From: Ancrocorticia sp047501485 | GTDB lineage: Bacteria > Actinomycetota > Actinomycetes > Actinomycetales > Actinomycetaceae | Assembly (NCBI GenBank): GCA_047501485.1 | Contig: JAZDRN010000001.1 | Span: 62,001-126,000 of the forward strand | DNA length: 64,000 nt | Direction of reading: 5' to 3' | Shown here: positions 26,445 through 35,326 of the stretch, in pieces | Layout: each line of letters starts with the position of its first letter | How positions within the stretch are numbered: position 1 is the stretch's first letter | The notes under the pieces: generated by a model | Told to the model about the DNA's origin: nothing | What the model saw: the letters and a program-made list of their open reading frames with translations, nothing else | The model's database searches: none | Position numbers and translations under genes: made by a program

Positions 26445-27203
26445 GTGTACGCAGAGCAACGTCACCAGATGATCCTCGATGAGCTGGGTCTTTCCGGACG
26501 AGTCTCCGTAACCGAGTTGGCCGAGAAATTCGGCGTGGCAACCGAGACGATTCGGCGCGACCTCGATCAGCTCGGGAAGCTGCGCGCTCTCAAACGTGTG
26601 CACGGAGGAGCGATCCTCACTCCAACCGGCGCGGTCGAACCGGATCTGGTAACTCGGATGCGGACCAACATGTCCGCGAAGCGGCGTATCGGGAGAGCAG
26701 CCGCCGCCCTCCTGGAACGCCGTCCCAATGCCGCCATCATGATCGACGCCGGATCGACCACCGGAGCCGTTGTCCCCAACCTGCCCCATGGCGCGGGCCC
26801 GATCGTCACCGACGCTCTGGCTATCGCGCAGGCGGTTCTGGATCGGGGACACGAGGTCTACATACTGCCGGGTCATCTTCGCGAACTGTCCCACGCGGCA
26901 GTGGGTGCGGTGACCGTCGATTCCCTGCGCGGTTACCACCCGGACATCGCCTTCCTCGGTTGCAATGGAATGGACGATGCCGGCTTCACCACTCCCGACC
27001 CCCAGGAAGCCGCGGTCAAGACGGCGATGGTGGCGCAGAGCGACCTGTGTGTGATGTTGGCGGACTCCTCCAAACAGGGGGCCCATCACCTCGCGAGCTT
27101 TGCGCCGCTGGATGCGATCGACATCCTCATCAGTGACACCGAGCTCTCCTCCCGTTACGTCCAACACCTGAAAGAGCATGGAATCGAGGTCATCTGCGTA
27201 TGA
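26445..27203 (+). CDS. fruR: DeoR-family repressor of the fructose operon
   Basis: A 252-residue DeoR/GlpR-type regulator: an N-terminal winged helix (about 1-57, VTELAEKFGVATETIRRDLDQL followed by KRVHGGA) and a C-terminal sugar-phosphate sensor domain of the DeoRC type. It probably represses the downstream fruK-fruA genes and responds to fructose 1-phosphate or the bisphosphate; this is inferred from position. GTG 26445 is chosen because AGGAG lies 4 nt upstream and the HTH begins directly. Its stop overlaps the fruK start by 4 nt (ATGA). Confidence 0.88.
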   Translation: MYAEQRHQMILDELGLSGRVSVTELAEKFGVATETIRRDLDQLGKLRALKRVHGGAILTPTGAVEPDLVTRMRTNMSAKRRIGRAAAALLERRPNAAIMIDAGSTTGAVVPNLPHGAGPIVTDALAIAQAVLDRGHEVYILPGHLRELSHAAVGAVTVDSLRGYHPDIAFLGCNGMDDAGFTTPDPQEAAVKTAMVAQSDLCVMLADSSKQGAHHLASFAPLDAIDILISDTELSSRYVQHLKEHGIEVICV

Positions 27204-28153
27204 TTATCACCCTCACAGCCAACCCATCTTTAGACCGGACGGTCACGCTGTCATCCGAATTGGTTCCCGGTGGAGTACACCGGATCGAAACGGATCGCAT
27301 TCAACCGGGCGGTAAAGGAATCAACGTCGCCCTGGGCGTCCAGCAGGCCGGCTTGCAGACACTGGCGGTATTCCAGTGCTCTCAGGCTGACCCCCTGCTG
27401 GCTCTGCTGCACGAGGCCGGCCTGCCATGCCGCGTCAGTCCGATCGATGGCCTCGTACGTACCAATATCACGGTGCTCGGCGGCAGAATCACCACGAAGA
27501 TCAACGAACCGGGGCAGAGCCTCTCTGTGGAGGAGGTTGCCTCCCTCGAACGGACGCTTATCGACGTCGTCAGCGAAGGGGACACCGTCATGCTCTCCGG
27601 TTCTCTAGCGCCCGGGTTGCCCGACGACGAATACGCTCGGCTCGTCCGGCAATTGCGGGAGAAGAAGGCCTGGGTGGGAGTGGACACCTCAGATGCTCCG
27701 CTCAGGGCGCTCGCGGCCGAATTCGACACCTCCGCCCCCGATTTCCTCAAACCGAATGCCGAGGAACTCGGACAGTTGACCGGGCGCAACGGGCTCGAAC
27801 TCGAGGATGCCGCCGGGCGTGGAGAACTCGAAGCTGTGCGCGATGCCGCCTTGGCATTGCGCGAACGCGGGGTAGGGGAAGTCCTTGTCACACTCGGTGG
27901 AGCAGGAGCTGTTCTCGCCACCTCCGAGGGCGCCTGGTACGCCCCTTCTCCCAAGGTTGAGGTGATCTCCACGGTTGGGGCGGGAGATTCCGCCACCGCC
28001 GGTTACCTCATCGCGAGGGGAGCGGGCCTGCCGGCGCCGCAACGTCTAGCCAACGCCATCGCCTACGGCTCGGTCGCCGTCTCGCTTCCCGGAACCACCA
28101 TTCCTCGACCGGACCAGGTCACACCCGATGTGGACGCCGTCGTCGTCCTCTAG
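27200..28153 (+). CDS. fruK: 1-phosphofructokinase FruK
   Basis: A 317-residue PfkB-family kinase converting fructose 1-phosphate to fructose 1,6-bisphosphate with ATP. It begins IITLTANPSLDRTV, the usual 1-PFK opening; it has the glycine-rich GGKGINVA segment and the catalytic STVGAGDSATAGYL motif near residue 255. The ATG overlaps the regulator stop (coupled translation), and fruA starts 37 nt downstream. PfkB sugar kinases are hard to tell apart alone; the fruA neighbour decides the substrate. Confidence 0.95.
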   Translation: MIITLTANPSLDRTVTLSSELVPGGVHRIETDRIQPGGKGINVALGVQQAGLQTLAVFQCSQADPLLALLHEAGLPCRVSPIDGLVRTNITVLGGRITTKINEPGQSLSVEEVASLERTLIDVVSEGDTVMLSGSLAPGLPDDEYARLVRQLREKKAWVGVDTSDAPLRALAAEFDTSAPDFLKPNAEELGQLTGRNGLELEDAAGRGELEAVRDAALALRERGVGEVLVTLGGAGAVLATSEGAWYAPSPKVEVISTVGAGDSATAGYLIARGAGLPAPQRLANAIAYGSVAVSLPGTTIPRPDQVTPDVDAVVVL

Positions 28154-28190
28154 AAACACAAACCACAGAAATCTCAGAAAGGACAACGCC

Positions 28191-30251
28191 ATGTCCAATG
28201 ACATGATGACTCCAGAGCTCGTGCGGCTCGGAGTCGCGATCGACGGCGACAAGCACGCCGTCATAGCACAGATGGCTGAGGTGATTGCTGCGACCGGAAG
28301 GGCCGAGAAGGCGGGGCTCGAAGCGGCCATGCTCGACCGCGAGGCCAAGTTCGCCACCGGAATGCCCGGCGGAATCGCGATCCCGCATTGCCGGACCACC
28401 GCCGTGAACCAAGCCTCTCTCGGCTTTCTCCGTTTGGACACCCCGGTCGATTTCGGCGCCAAGGACGGCCCCGCTGATATCGTTATCGGAATCGCAGCCC
28501 CGGACGAATCCGGTTCCGACCACATGAAGCTGCTGGCACAGCTCTCACGCGCGTTGGTGCGTCCGGGATTCGTCGACTCACTGCGTGCCGCAGGTTCCGA
28601 GGAGGAAGTAGCCGAGCTGGTGATGGGCGTCATCGCGCCCAAGCCCGCTGCCGCAGCTCCGGCTGCGGAAGGTACCGCAACCGCCTCACCCGCCGCGCAC
28701 GGGACTTCCCCGGCAGCCGGTTCGGACGCGCCCGTCCTGCTGGCCATCACCTCATGCCCCACGGGCATCGCCCATACCTATATGGCTGCCGAATCGCTGG
28801 AGGCGGCGGCCAAGGAGAAGGGCATTGAGCTACATGTCGAGACGCAGGGCTCGGGTGGAATCGACCCGTTCAGCCCAGAGGTCATCGCCAAAGCGGGAGC
28901 CATCATCATCGCCGCCGATGTCGGCATCTCCGGGCGTGAGCGCTTCGCAGGTATGCCGCTCATCGAGTCCGGCGTCAAGCGGCCGATGGCCAAGGGCGAG
29001 GCGGAGAAGATGATCGACGAGGCGGTCGCCGCCGCCAAGGATCCCAACTCCAAGAAGGTTCAAGCGACCGGTGGGGCATCCTCGTCGTCAGACGGCGACG
29101 GCGGCGCGAAGGTAGGCTGGGGCAAGCGCATCCAGCAGGCGCTGATGACGGGCGTCTCCTATATGATCCCGTTCGTGGCGGCCGGTGGTCTGTTGACCGC
29201 GCTGGCGTTCCTCGTGGGAGGTTACGACGTTGCCTTCGTGGCAAACGATGTGACTCTGAACTACTCGCTGTGGAATCTCCCGGACGCCCAGCCCTACGTG
29301 CAGAACGGCGTCGAGATGATGACCGAGCAGTCAGGGCTTCTGCTTTACCTCGGAGCTGTCTTGAACAGCCTCGGTGGCTTCGGTATGGGCTTCCTCGTCG
29401 CCGCCCTGTCCGGATATATCGCCTTCGGCCTGGCCGGCCGTCCTGGCATCGCGCCCGGATTCATCGGCGGTGCGGTATCGGTATTCGTCGGCGCGGGCTT
29501 CCTCGGCGGCCTGATCACCGGTATCTTCGCCGGACTGATCGCCATGTGGCTCGCCTCCTTGAAACCGCCGCGCTGGCTGGCTGGTCTCATGCCGGTGGTC
29601 ATCATCCCGTTGGTCACCACGTTGATCGTCGGCGGTGTCATGCTCGTGCTGCTCGGTCGGCCGGTGGCAGCTCTCATGGAGGCGCTGCAGAGCGGTCTGG
29701 AGAGCTTGGCGGACAGCGGATCGGGAATCATTCTGCTCGGCGTCATCCTTGGCCTCATGATGTGTTTCGACATGGGCGGCCCGGTGAACAAGGCGGCCTA
29801 CCTGTTTGCGACGGCTGGCCTTGCTCAGGGCACCGAGGCTTCCTGGCAGGTCATGGCGGCAGTTATGGGCGCAGGCATGGTTCCTCCGCTGGCCATGGCG
29901 CTGTCCACGACGATTCGTCCCAAGCTTTACACGAACGCCGAGCGGGAGAACGGCACAACCGCATGGCTGCTGGGTGCTGCCTTCATCTCCGAGGGCGCCA
30001 TCCCGTTCGCCGCCGCCGATCCGCTGCGTGTCATCCCCTCCATCATGGTCGGCGGTGCGACGACAGGAGCCCTCATCATGGCTTTGGGTGCGGGCTCGCA
30101 CGCCCCGCACGGTGGACTCTTCGTGTTCTTCGCGATCGACAACTTCATCTTCTTCGTCCTGGCGGTCGTCGTCGGCGCTGTGGTGGCGGGGCTGCTCGTC
30201 ACGTTGCTCAAGGGACGCACAGCTGCCAAGAAGGAGGCTGTCGCAGCCTGA
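28191..30251 (+). CDS. fruA: PTS fructose transporter subunit IIABC (FruA)
   Basis: A 686-residue membrane permease that phosphorylates fructose to fructose 1-phosphate during uptake. Domains in order: EIIA (about 1-150) with phospho-His66 in IAIPHCRT; a Pro/Ala-rich linker; EIIB (about 183-285) with phospho-Cys189 in ITSCPTGIAHTYMAAE; and EIIC (about 315-680) with eight or more helices. The phosphate comes from HPr, encoded 252 nt downstream. ATG 28191 follows GAAAGGA; the open frame from 28128 overlaps fruK and is not used. Confidence 0.96.
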   Translation: MSNDMMTPELVRLGVAIDGDKHAVIAQMAEVIAATGRAEKAGLEAAMLDREAKFATGMPGGIAIPHCRTTAVNQASLGFLRLDTPVDFGAKDGPADIVIGIAAPDESGSDHMKLLAQLSRALVRPGFVDSLRAAGSEEEVAELVMGVIAPKPAAAAPAAEGTATASPAAHGTSPAAGSDAPVLLAITSCPTGIAHTYMAAESLEAAAKEKGIELHVETQGSGGIDPFSPEVIAKAGAIIIAADVGISGRERFAGMPLIESGVKRPMAKGEAEKMIDEAVAAAKDPNSKKVQATGGASSSSDGDGGAKVGWGKRIQQALMTGVSYMIPFVAAGGLLTALAFLVGGYDVAFVANDVTLNYSLWNLPDAQPYVQNGVEMMTEQSGLLLYLGAVLNSLGGFGMGFLVAALSGYIAFGLAGRPGIAPGFIGGAVSVFVGAGFLGGLITGIFAGLIAMWLASLKPPRWLAGLMPVVIIPLVTTLIVGGVMLVLLGRPVAALMEALQSGLESLADSGSGIILLGVILGLMMCFDMGGPVNKAAYLFATAGLAQGTEASWQVMAAVMGAGMVPPLAMALSTTIRPKLYTNAERENGTTAWLLGAAFISEGAIPFAAADPLRVIPSIMVGGATTGALIMALGAGSHAPHGGLFVFFAIDNFIFFVLAVVVGAVVAGLLVTLLKGRTAAKKEAVAA

Positions 30252-30319
30252 GTGAGTGCCGAGTCTGTGCGAGGCTTACACTCTGACGAAGTGCCACCTC
30301 GTACCCGGCGCGGGGCGGT

Positions 30320-30383
30320 GATCCGGCTCTGGCAGTAACAAGGATCTGGCAGCAGCAAGGATCTGGCAATAACAAGGATCTGG
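30320..30383. repeat. 17-nt tandem repeat, three full copies
   Basis: Units CAGTAACAAGGATCTGG (30333-30349), CAGCAGCAAGGATCTGG (30350-30366) and CAATAACAAGGATCTGG (30367-30383), preceded by a degenerate partial copy from about 30320. It lies between fruA and ptsH. Confidence 0.85.
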
Positions 30384-30503
30384 AGTGCTTCCATCAGGTG
30401 GACATATTCCACCGAACTTCCATCAATCCATCCATTTCGATAACAAATGCACGGTGTTGGTTTAGCATTTAAATCGATACCCCAGTTCAATAAGGAGAAC
30501 ACT

Positions 30504-30761
30504 ATGGCTACTCGTACCGCTGTCGTCGGCTCGCAGGTAGGTCTGCACGCTCGTCCCGCATCCGTGATCGCCGAAGCCGCCGCCGAGTATGATGACGAGA
30601 TTCTGCTGAGCGTCGACGGCGACGAGGGTGTCGACGCCTCGTCAGTCATGCTCATCATGACCCTCGGCGCTGAGAAGGGCGCGGTTGTGACCGTGGAGTC
30701 CGACAACGCAGAGGCAGTGGAGAAGATCGCTTCTCTCATCGAGACAGATCTGGACGCCTGA
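30504..30761 (+). CDS. ptsH: Phosphocarrier protein HPr
   Basis: An 85-residue HPr. His15 in the motif VGLHARPAS accepts phosphate from enzyme I and hands it to the EIIA domain of FruA. Ser46 is present at the regulatory position (DASSVM), although HPr kinase is usually lacking in actinobacteria. The ATG at 30504 has AAGGAG 7 nt upstream. The 252-nt spacer after fruA suggests it can be transcribed on its own. A strong terminator follows 55 nt downstream. Confidence 0.96.
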   Translation: MATRTAVVGSQVGLHARPASVIAEAAAEYDDEILLSVDGDEGVDASSVMLIMTLGAEKGAVVTVESDNAEAVEKIASLIETDLDA

Positions 30762-30815
30762 GCGCCGGATTCAGAGATTCAAGGAGTCGAATGCGTTGAA
30801 GCCATCTGACTCCTG

Positions 30816-30855
30816 AGGAAGAGGCTCCGCCGAAGCGGGGCCTCTTCCTTTTCTC
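30816..30855 (+). terminator. Rho-independent terminator of ptsH
   Basis: AGGAAGAGGCTCCGC (30816-30830), loop CGAA, then GCGGGGCCTCTTCCT (30835-30849): 15 pairs with one G-U, followed by TTTTCTC. This is the textbook form. Confidence 0.9.
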
Positions 30856-30910
30856 TTGTGGGTGGCGGGCAAGCCCGGTAGCCAGCAACCGGTAACCCGT
30901 AACCCGAAGA

Positions 30911-30988
30911 GGTAACACTTTGGGCGAGAGGCCACAGCTGGGACAGTGGCAGATCTGTGGCCTCTCGCCAGATCTGTGGCCTCTCCAC
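30911..30988. repeat. REP-like palindromic element, copy B with extra half-copy
   Basis: GGCGAGAGGCCACAG (30923-30937) pairs with CTGTGGCCTCTCGCC (30955-30969), 15 bp. The left flank GTAACACTTTGGG matches copy A at 24.8 kb. Directly after it AGATCTGTGGCCTCTC is repeated once more, giving a duplicated right arm. Confidence 0.8.
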
Positions 30989-31019
30989 TTCCGCGAGAAC
31001 GCCGCCCTCTGAATCCCGA

Positions 31020-31110
31020 CGGTTGCCTCTGCGGGAGAGTCCCCAACGGTAGCCTCTGCGGGAGAGTCCCCAACGGTTGCCTCTGTGGGAAAGTCCCGAC
31101 CGTTGCCTCG
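31020..31110. repeat. 27-nt tandem repeat, about 3.4 copies
   Basis: Units at 31020-31046, 31047-31073 and 31074-31100 share the core GCCTCTGCGGGAGAGTCCCC, the third with four or five changes. A partial fourth follows. Each unit can form a small GGGAGAGTCCC fold. It lies between ptsH and metG, next to the REP-like copy B. Confidence 0.85.
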
Positions 31111-31255
31111 TTACGAAAACGCTTCGGTTCACCCCGTGGTCACCGCCCGAGCTCCGCCCCCAACGGCATCCCCGCCGAGGATCGGCGAGATAAAGGATCG
31201 GCAAGATAACAGCGCGATTCCGCTAGACGAATGTGCCGGTACTCGCACGGGGAAG

Positions 31256-31261
31256 TAGTCT
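31256..31261 (+). promoter_or_regulatory. Putative -10 box, leaderless metG
   Basis: TAGTCT followed by 7 nt and ATG 31269. There is no Shine-Dalgarno in the interval. Confidence 0.5.
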
Positions 31262-31268
31262 TGTACCT

Positions 31269-33119
31269 ATGTCGCATATTCTCTCCGCAGTTGCCTGGCC
31301 GTATGCCAACGGCCCCCGCCATATCGGCCACGTGGCCGGCTTCGGCGTGCCCTCCGATGTCTTCTCCCGTTACATGCGAATGCGTGGCGAGGATGTCCTC
31401 ATGGTGTCCGGCACCGATGAGCACGGCACGCCCATCCTGGTGGCGGCTGAGGAAGCGGGCGTGACTCCCAAGGCACTCGCGGACAAGAACAATCGCATCA
31501 TCGTGGAGGACCTCGTTGCCCTGGGGCTCTCTTACGATCTTTTCACCCGTACGACGACGGTGAACCACGAGCAGGTCGTGCAGCAGATGTTCGAGGTCTG
31601 CCGTGACAACGGCTATATGATCATCGAAGAAACCGCCGTCGCCATCGATCCCGTCAGCGGGAACACCCTTCCCGATCGCTACATCGAGGGAACGTGTCCC
31701 ATCTGCGGCGCGCCCGGCGCCCGCGGAGACCAGTGCGACAACTGCGGAAACCAGCTCGACCCCCAGGACCTGATCGACCCCATCTCCAAGGTCTCCGGCC
31801 AGGCTCCCGAATTCAAGGTGACAGAGCATTATTTCCTCGATCTACCCGCGCTCGCGGATGCCCTGGGAGTATGGCTCGACGAGGTGGAGGCCACCGGCGA
31901 GTGGCGCCCCAATGTCATCTCGTTCTCCAAGCACCTGCTCGACGACGTGCGTCCGCGTGCGATGAGCCGTGACATCTCGTGGGGCATCCCGGTTCCAGGC
32001 TGGCTGGATCAGCCCAATAAGCGGCTGTACGTGTGGTTCGACGCGGTCATCGGCTATCTGTCCGCCTCTGTGGAGTGGGCCCGCCGCCGTGCGGCTGATG
32101 GCACCGGCGGCGCCGACGATTGGCGTGCATGGTGGAATGACCCGGCCGCGCTCTCCTATTACTTCATGGGCAAGGACAACATCGTCTTCCACTCCCAGAT
32201 CTGGCCCGCGGAGCTGTTGGCTTATAACGGTAAGGGAAGCAAGGGCGGCGAACCCGGCGAGCTCGGGGCGTTGAATCTTCCGACCCAAGTGGTGGCTTCC
32301 GAATTCCTCACTATGGAGGGCAAGAAGTTCAGCTCCTCCAAGGGTGTACTCATCTACGTGCGCGACGTGCTCTCTCGCTATCAGCCGGACGCGCTGCGGT
32401 ACTTCATCTCGATTGCGGGCCCGGAGAACTCGGACTCGGACTTCACCTGGGCCGAGTTCGTGCGCCGCAACAACTCGGAGCTGGTGGCCGGATGGGGCAA
32501 CCTCGTCAACCGCACCGCCGCAATGATCGCGAAGAACTTCGGAGAGATTCCGGTTTCGGGCGCCCTCGAGGAGATCGACAGCGAGTTGCTGGATGCGGTG
32601 CGCACCGGCTTCGAGACCGTGGGCGAGGCCATCGCGCACCATCGCCAGCGTGCTGCTTTGGGTGAGGTCATGCGTCTCGTGGGCGAGGCCAATGCCTACG
32701 TCACCCGTACCGAGCCGTTCAAGTTGAAGGCCCCGGAGCAGCGGGAGCGCCTTGGCACGGTACTCAACACCCTTGCGCAGGTGGTTTCTGATCTCAACAC
32801 CATGATGTCCGTGTTCCTTCCCCACTCCTCCAATGCGATCGATCGGGTCATCGGTGGAACCGGAGATCTCGCTCCCATGCCTCGTCTCGTGGAGGTCGAG
32901 GATCTCGATGGCGGTGATCCCTACCCGATCATCACCGGTGACTATTCCGATCTGCGTCCGTGGGGTTCTGTTCCGGTGGAACCGGGCACCCCGATCGCGA
33001 AGCCGAAGCCCGTTTTCCAGAAGCTGGATGAGTCGGTGGTCGAGGAGGAACTGGACCGCCTGCGCGGCACGGTCGAGGAAGCTGAACAGGACGACGACGA
33101 ACAGAGCCGAGACGCCTGA
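31269..33119 (+). CDS. metG: Methionine-tRNA ligase MetG
   Basis: A 616-residue class I synthetase charging tRNA-Met. The HIGH-type motif is seen in WPYANGPRHIGHV near the N-terminus. A zinc knuckle in the connective domain reads CPICG and CDNCG, and the KMSKS loop is KFSSSKG. The anticodon-binding helix bundle forms the last third. The C-terminal dimerisation domain of long MetG forms is absent, as in most actinobacteria. ATG 31269 is the natural start (MSHILSAVAWPY); TAGTCT lies 7 nt before it. tatD follows after 15 nt, so the two are co-transcribed. Confidence 0.96.
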   Translation: MSHILSAVAWPYANGPRHIGHVAGFGVPSDVFSRYMRMRGEDVLMVSGTDEHGTPILVAAEEAGVTPKALADKNNRIIVEDLVALGLSYDLFTRTTTVNHEQVVQQMFEVCRDNGYMIIEETAVAIDPVSGNTLPDRYIEGTCPICGAPGARGDQCDNCGNQLDPQDLIDPISKVSGQAPEFKVTEHYFLDLPALADALGVWLDEVEATGEWRPNVISFSKHLLDDVRPRAMSRDISWGIPVPGWLDQPNKRLYVWFDAVIGYLSASVEWARRRAADGTGGADDWRAWWNDPAALSYYFMGKDNIVFHSQIWPAELLAYNGKGSKGGEPGELGALNLPTQVVASEFLTMEGKKFSSSKGVLIYVRDVLSRYQPDALRYFISIAGPENSDSDFTWAEFVRRNNSELVAGWGNLVNRTAAMIAKNFGEIPVSGALEEIDSELLDAVRTGFETVGEAIAHHRQRAALGEVMRLVGEANAYVTRTEPFKLKAPEQRERLGTVLNTLAQVVSDLNTMMSVFLPHSSNAIDRVIGGTGDLAPMPRLVEVEDLDGGDPYPIITGDYSDLRPWGSVPVEPGTPIAKPKPVFQKLDESVVEEELDRLRGTVEEAEQDDDEQSRDA

Positions 33120-33134
33120 TAGGGATACAACAGC

Positions 33135-34076
33135 TTGGGTAACAACAAGAAGAAGCGGCACGTCTACCCGGATGTCCCGGAGACGCTTCCTTTCGCCATC
33201 GTCGACAACCACACGCACCTTCCCGTACGCGGTGACAGGGATTACGACTTCGGTGTGGACCCGGAGGAGGGGGCGGGCAGACCGTTGTCCATTCCCGGTC
33301 ACCTGGAACGTATGGAGCGCGCTGGCGTACGTCATGCGATCACCTGTGGCTGCGAGATACCGACGTTGCAGCCCACGGTAGAGCTGGCCCAGTCGTTCCC
33401 GGGTCAGCTATCGGCGGCCATCGGGATTCACCCCAATGAGGCGCCACTGCACTGCGGTATCACCGAGGAATCGCCGGATGGTATGACGCACGGGCTCGAT
33501 CCGTGGCACCGCCAATACTCCTTGCGGGATGCCGTGGAGTTGATTGCGCAGCTCGCGCGCGAACCCGGTGTCGTCGCCATCGGAGAGACCGGACTGGACT
33601 ATTTCCGTACGGCTGAAGCTGGAAGAAGGGCCCAGGAAGAGTCTTTCCGCATGCATATCGAGCTTGCGAAGGAACTCGACCTACCGCTGCAGATTCACGA
33701 CCGGGAGGCTCACGCCGACTGCGTCCGCATCCTGCGTGAGTGCGGAGCGCCGGAACGGACGGTCTTCCACTGTTTCAGCGGAGATCGCCAGATGGCCGAG
33801 ATCTGCGCGGAGAACGGGTGGTTCGGTAGTTTCGGCGGCACGATGACCTATCCGGCCAACGAGGAGCTGCGCGAGGCCTTCCTGGCTTTTCCGGCCGAGT
33901 TGCTCCTGGCGGAGACCGACGCTCCCTATCTGACCCCGGTTCCCTGGCGGGGCCACCCGAACGCTCCCTATGCGGTCGCCTACACGGCGGCGTATCAGGC
34001 GGAGTTGCGGGAAGTCTCGTTGGAGGAATGGTGTGAGCGTGTCGATACGAATACGCGGGTCGTCTACGCTGTGTAG
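33135..34076 (+). CDS. tatD: TatD-family metal-dependent hydrolase
   Basis: A 313-residue TIM-barrel hydrolase of the TatD DNase family. The metal-binding HxH is in VDNHTHLPV. Further ligands appear in AIGETGLDYFR, LPLQIHDREAH, VFHCFSGD and LLLAETDAPYL. Members show 3'-5' exonuclease or deacylase activity, and the in vivo substrate is uncertain. The only in-frame start before the first strand is TTG 33135, weakly preceded by TAGGGA. It lies 15 nt after metG, the usual actinobacterial order. Confidence 0.93.
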   Translation: MGNNKKKRHVYPDVPETLPFAIVDNHTHLPVRGDRDYDFGVDPEEGAGRPLSIPGHLERMERAGVRHAITCGCEIPTLQPTVELAQSFPGQLSAAIGIHPNEAPLHCGITEESPDGMTHGLDPWHRQYSLRDAVELIAQLAREPGVVAIGETGLDYFRTAEAGRRAQEESFRMHIELAKELDLPLQIHDREAHADCVRILRECGAPERTVFHCFSGDRQMAEICAENGWFGSFGGTMTYPANEELREAFLAFPAELLLAETDAPYLTPVPWRGHPNAPYAVAYTAAYQAELREVSLEEWCERVDTNTRVVYAV

Positions 34077-34102
34077 TGAGATCCAGGCTGCGATCGGGCG
34101 AA

Positions 34103-34147
34103 ATGAAGGGGCGGGTGCCAGTTCAGAACTGGCACCCGCCCCTTCAT
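34103..34147 (+). terminator. Terminator after tatD
   Basis: A stem of about 20 bp: the arm ATGAAGGGGCGGGTGCCAG from 34103 pairs with its complement ending at 34147, with a small TTCAGAA loop. There is no T-tract. It faces the convergent membrane-protein gene and may act in both directions. Confidence 0.8.
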
Positions 34148-34242
34148 CGTGAATGCGTTCTTCGAATGAGTACGTGATCAGCCGGTAAACCGGTTTGCAC
34201 TTCGTACGCGGAGATCGCTAGACGCACCCGAGTTCGCGGTCT

Positions 34243-35118
34243 CTATGGATTGGACAGAGGTCCGTTGTTGCCGGGCTGGGAATTGCCCTGCTGGCCCGGG
34301 AAACCCTGACCCTGCTGGGAGCCGAAGGACTGCTGTCCCGGAGCCTGCTGCCCATACTGATTGTTCTGTCCGCCCCATGGCTGAGCCGGCGGCTGCTGGC
34401 CGGGTGCCGGGAAGGGCTGCTGCGTGCCGCCGGGGCCGGGGTACCCCTGTGCTCCCTGGCCGGGGACTTGGCCGCGGTAGGGCCCACCGAAGGCAGAGGC
34501 GGCACGGCTGGCGTTGTCCGCGGCCTTCTTGACCCGCATCGTGAAGAGGATGCCCGTGGCGATCAGGGCAATGGCAGAAACGCATAGCAGCCAGAAGCCG
34601 ATTCCGCGAGAAACGGTGATTCCGTAGGCTTCCATCGCCGCTGTGTCGTCGAGGCCATCGGGAGAGAGGTTGATGGCGATGTTGATCGCGAGAACGATTC
34701 CTGCGGAGGTGACGAGGCCCGAGGCGGAGAGCATCTGCTTAGGATTGATGCGGGGAATGAACTGCATGCCCAACGGGATTATCGCCACGATCAGGAAGAT
34801 GAGCGCGAAGATGAACGGGCCGTCCGAACCTGCGTTCGCCCACGAGACCGATTCGCTGCCATACATTCCGGCCTCGACCGAGAAGTAGGGCAGGAAGAGT
34901 GCAATGAATCCGATGACGATCGGGATGCCGCACATCACGAGGTTGGTGATGGCTTCCTTCGAGGAGATGAGCGCACGGGGAGGGCCGAAATAACCGGCCG
35001 GCGGGGCCGGCTGGCCCGGTGGGAACGGCTGACCCTGTGCTCCGTAGGGTTGACCTTGTGGCGTAGGTGCTCCGTAAGGTCCCTGACCATAGCTGTTGGA
35101 TGGAGTATTTGTACTCAT
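34243..35118 (-). CDS. Four-helix membrane protein with Pro/Gln/Gly-rich ends
   Basis: A 291-residue protein of unknown function. Residues 1-50 are Gly/Pro/Gln-rich with Tyr-Gly repeats. Four hydrophobic helices follow at about 60-80, 100-125, 130-152 and 170-192. The C-terminal 90 residues are again dominated by Gly, Gln, Pro and Asn (PGQQ, GGQNNQ and similar). Such tails are common in small actinobacterial membrane proteins and are probably disordered. ATG 35118 has TAGTGT 7 nt upstream and no Shine-Dalgarno. It interrupts the usual tatD-rpf neighbourhood on the opposite strand. Confidence 0.8.
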   Translation of the reverse strand: MSTNTPSNSYGQGPYGAPTPQGQPYGAQGQPFPPGQPAPPAGYFGPPRALISSKEAITNLVMCGIPIVIGFIALFLPYFSVEAGMYGSESVSWANAGSDGPFIFALIFLIVAIIPLGMQFIPRINPKQMLSASGLVTSAGIVLAINIAINLSPDGLDDTAAMEAYGITVSRGIGFWLLCVSAIALIATGILFTMRVKKAADNASRAASAFGGPYRGQVPGQGAQGYPGPGGTQQPFPAPGQQPPAQPWGGQNNQYGQQAPGQQSFGSQQGQGFPGQQGNSQPGNNGPLSNP

Positions 35119-35125
35119 GAGGATG

Positions 35126-35131
35126 ACACTA
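35126..35131 (-). promoter_or_regulatory. Putative -10 box, leaderless membrane-protein gene
   Basis: TAGTGT on the minus strand, 7 nt before ATG 35118. Confidence 0.45.
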
Positions 35132-35326
35132 ACAGCCCATGGACATAAGGAGTACAATCTTTTTGGACTTTGGTCCCCAGTGCGGTACGGTTTTCCTCCG
35201 TCGACGAGTTGATGTACCGTGTGGTCCTTCCCACTGGTGTCAATATAACGTGTTGGTTACACTCGATATAGTTTTGTTATAAAGCAGCGATCCGACTGCT
35301 TAGCCAACACTCATGCGGAGGACTAC

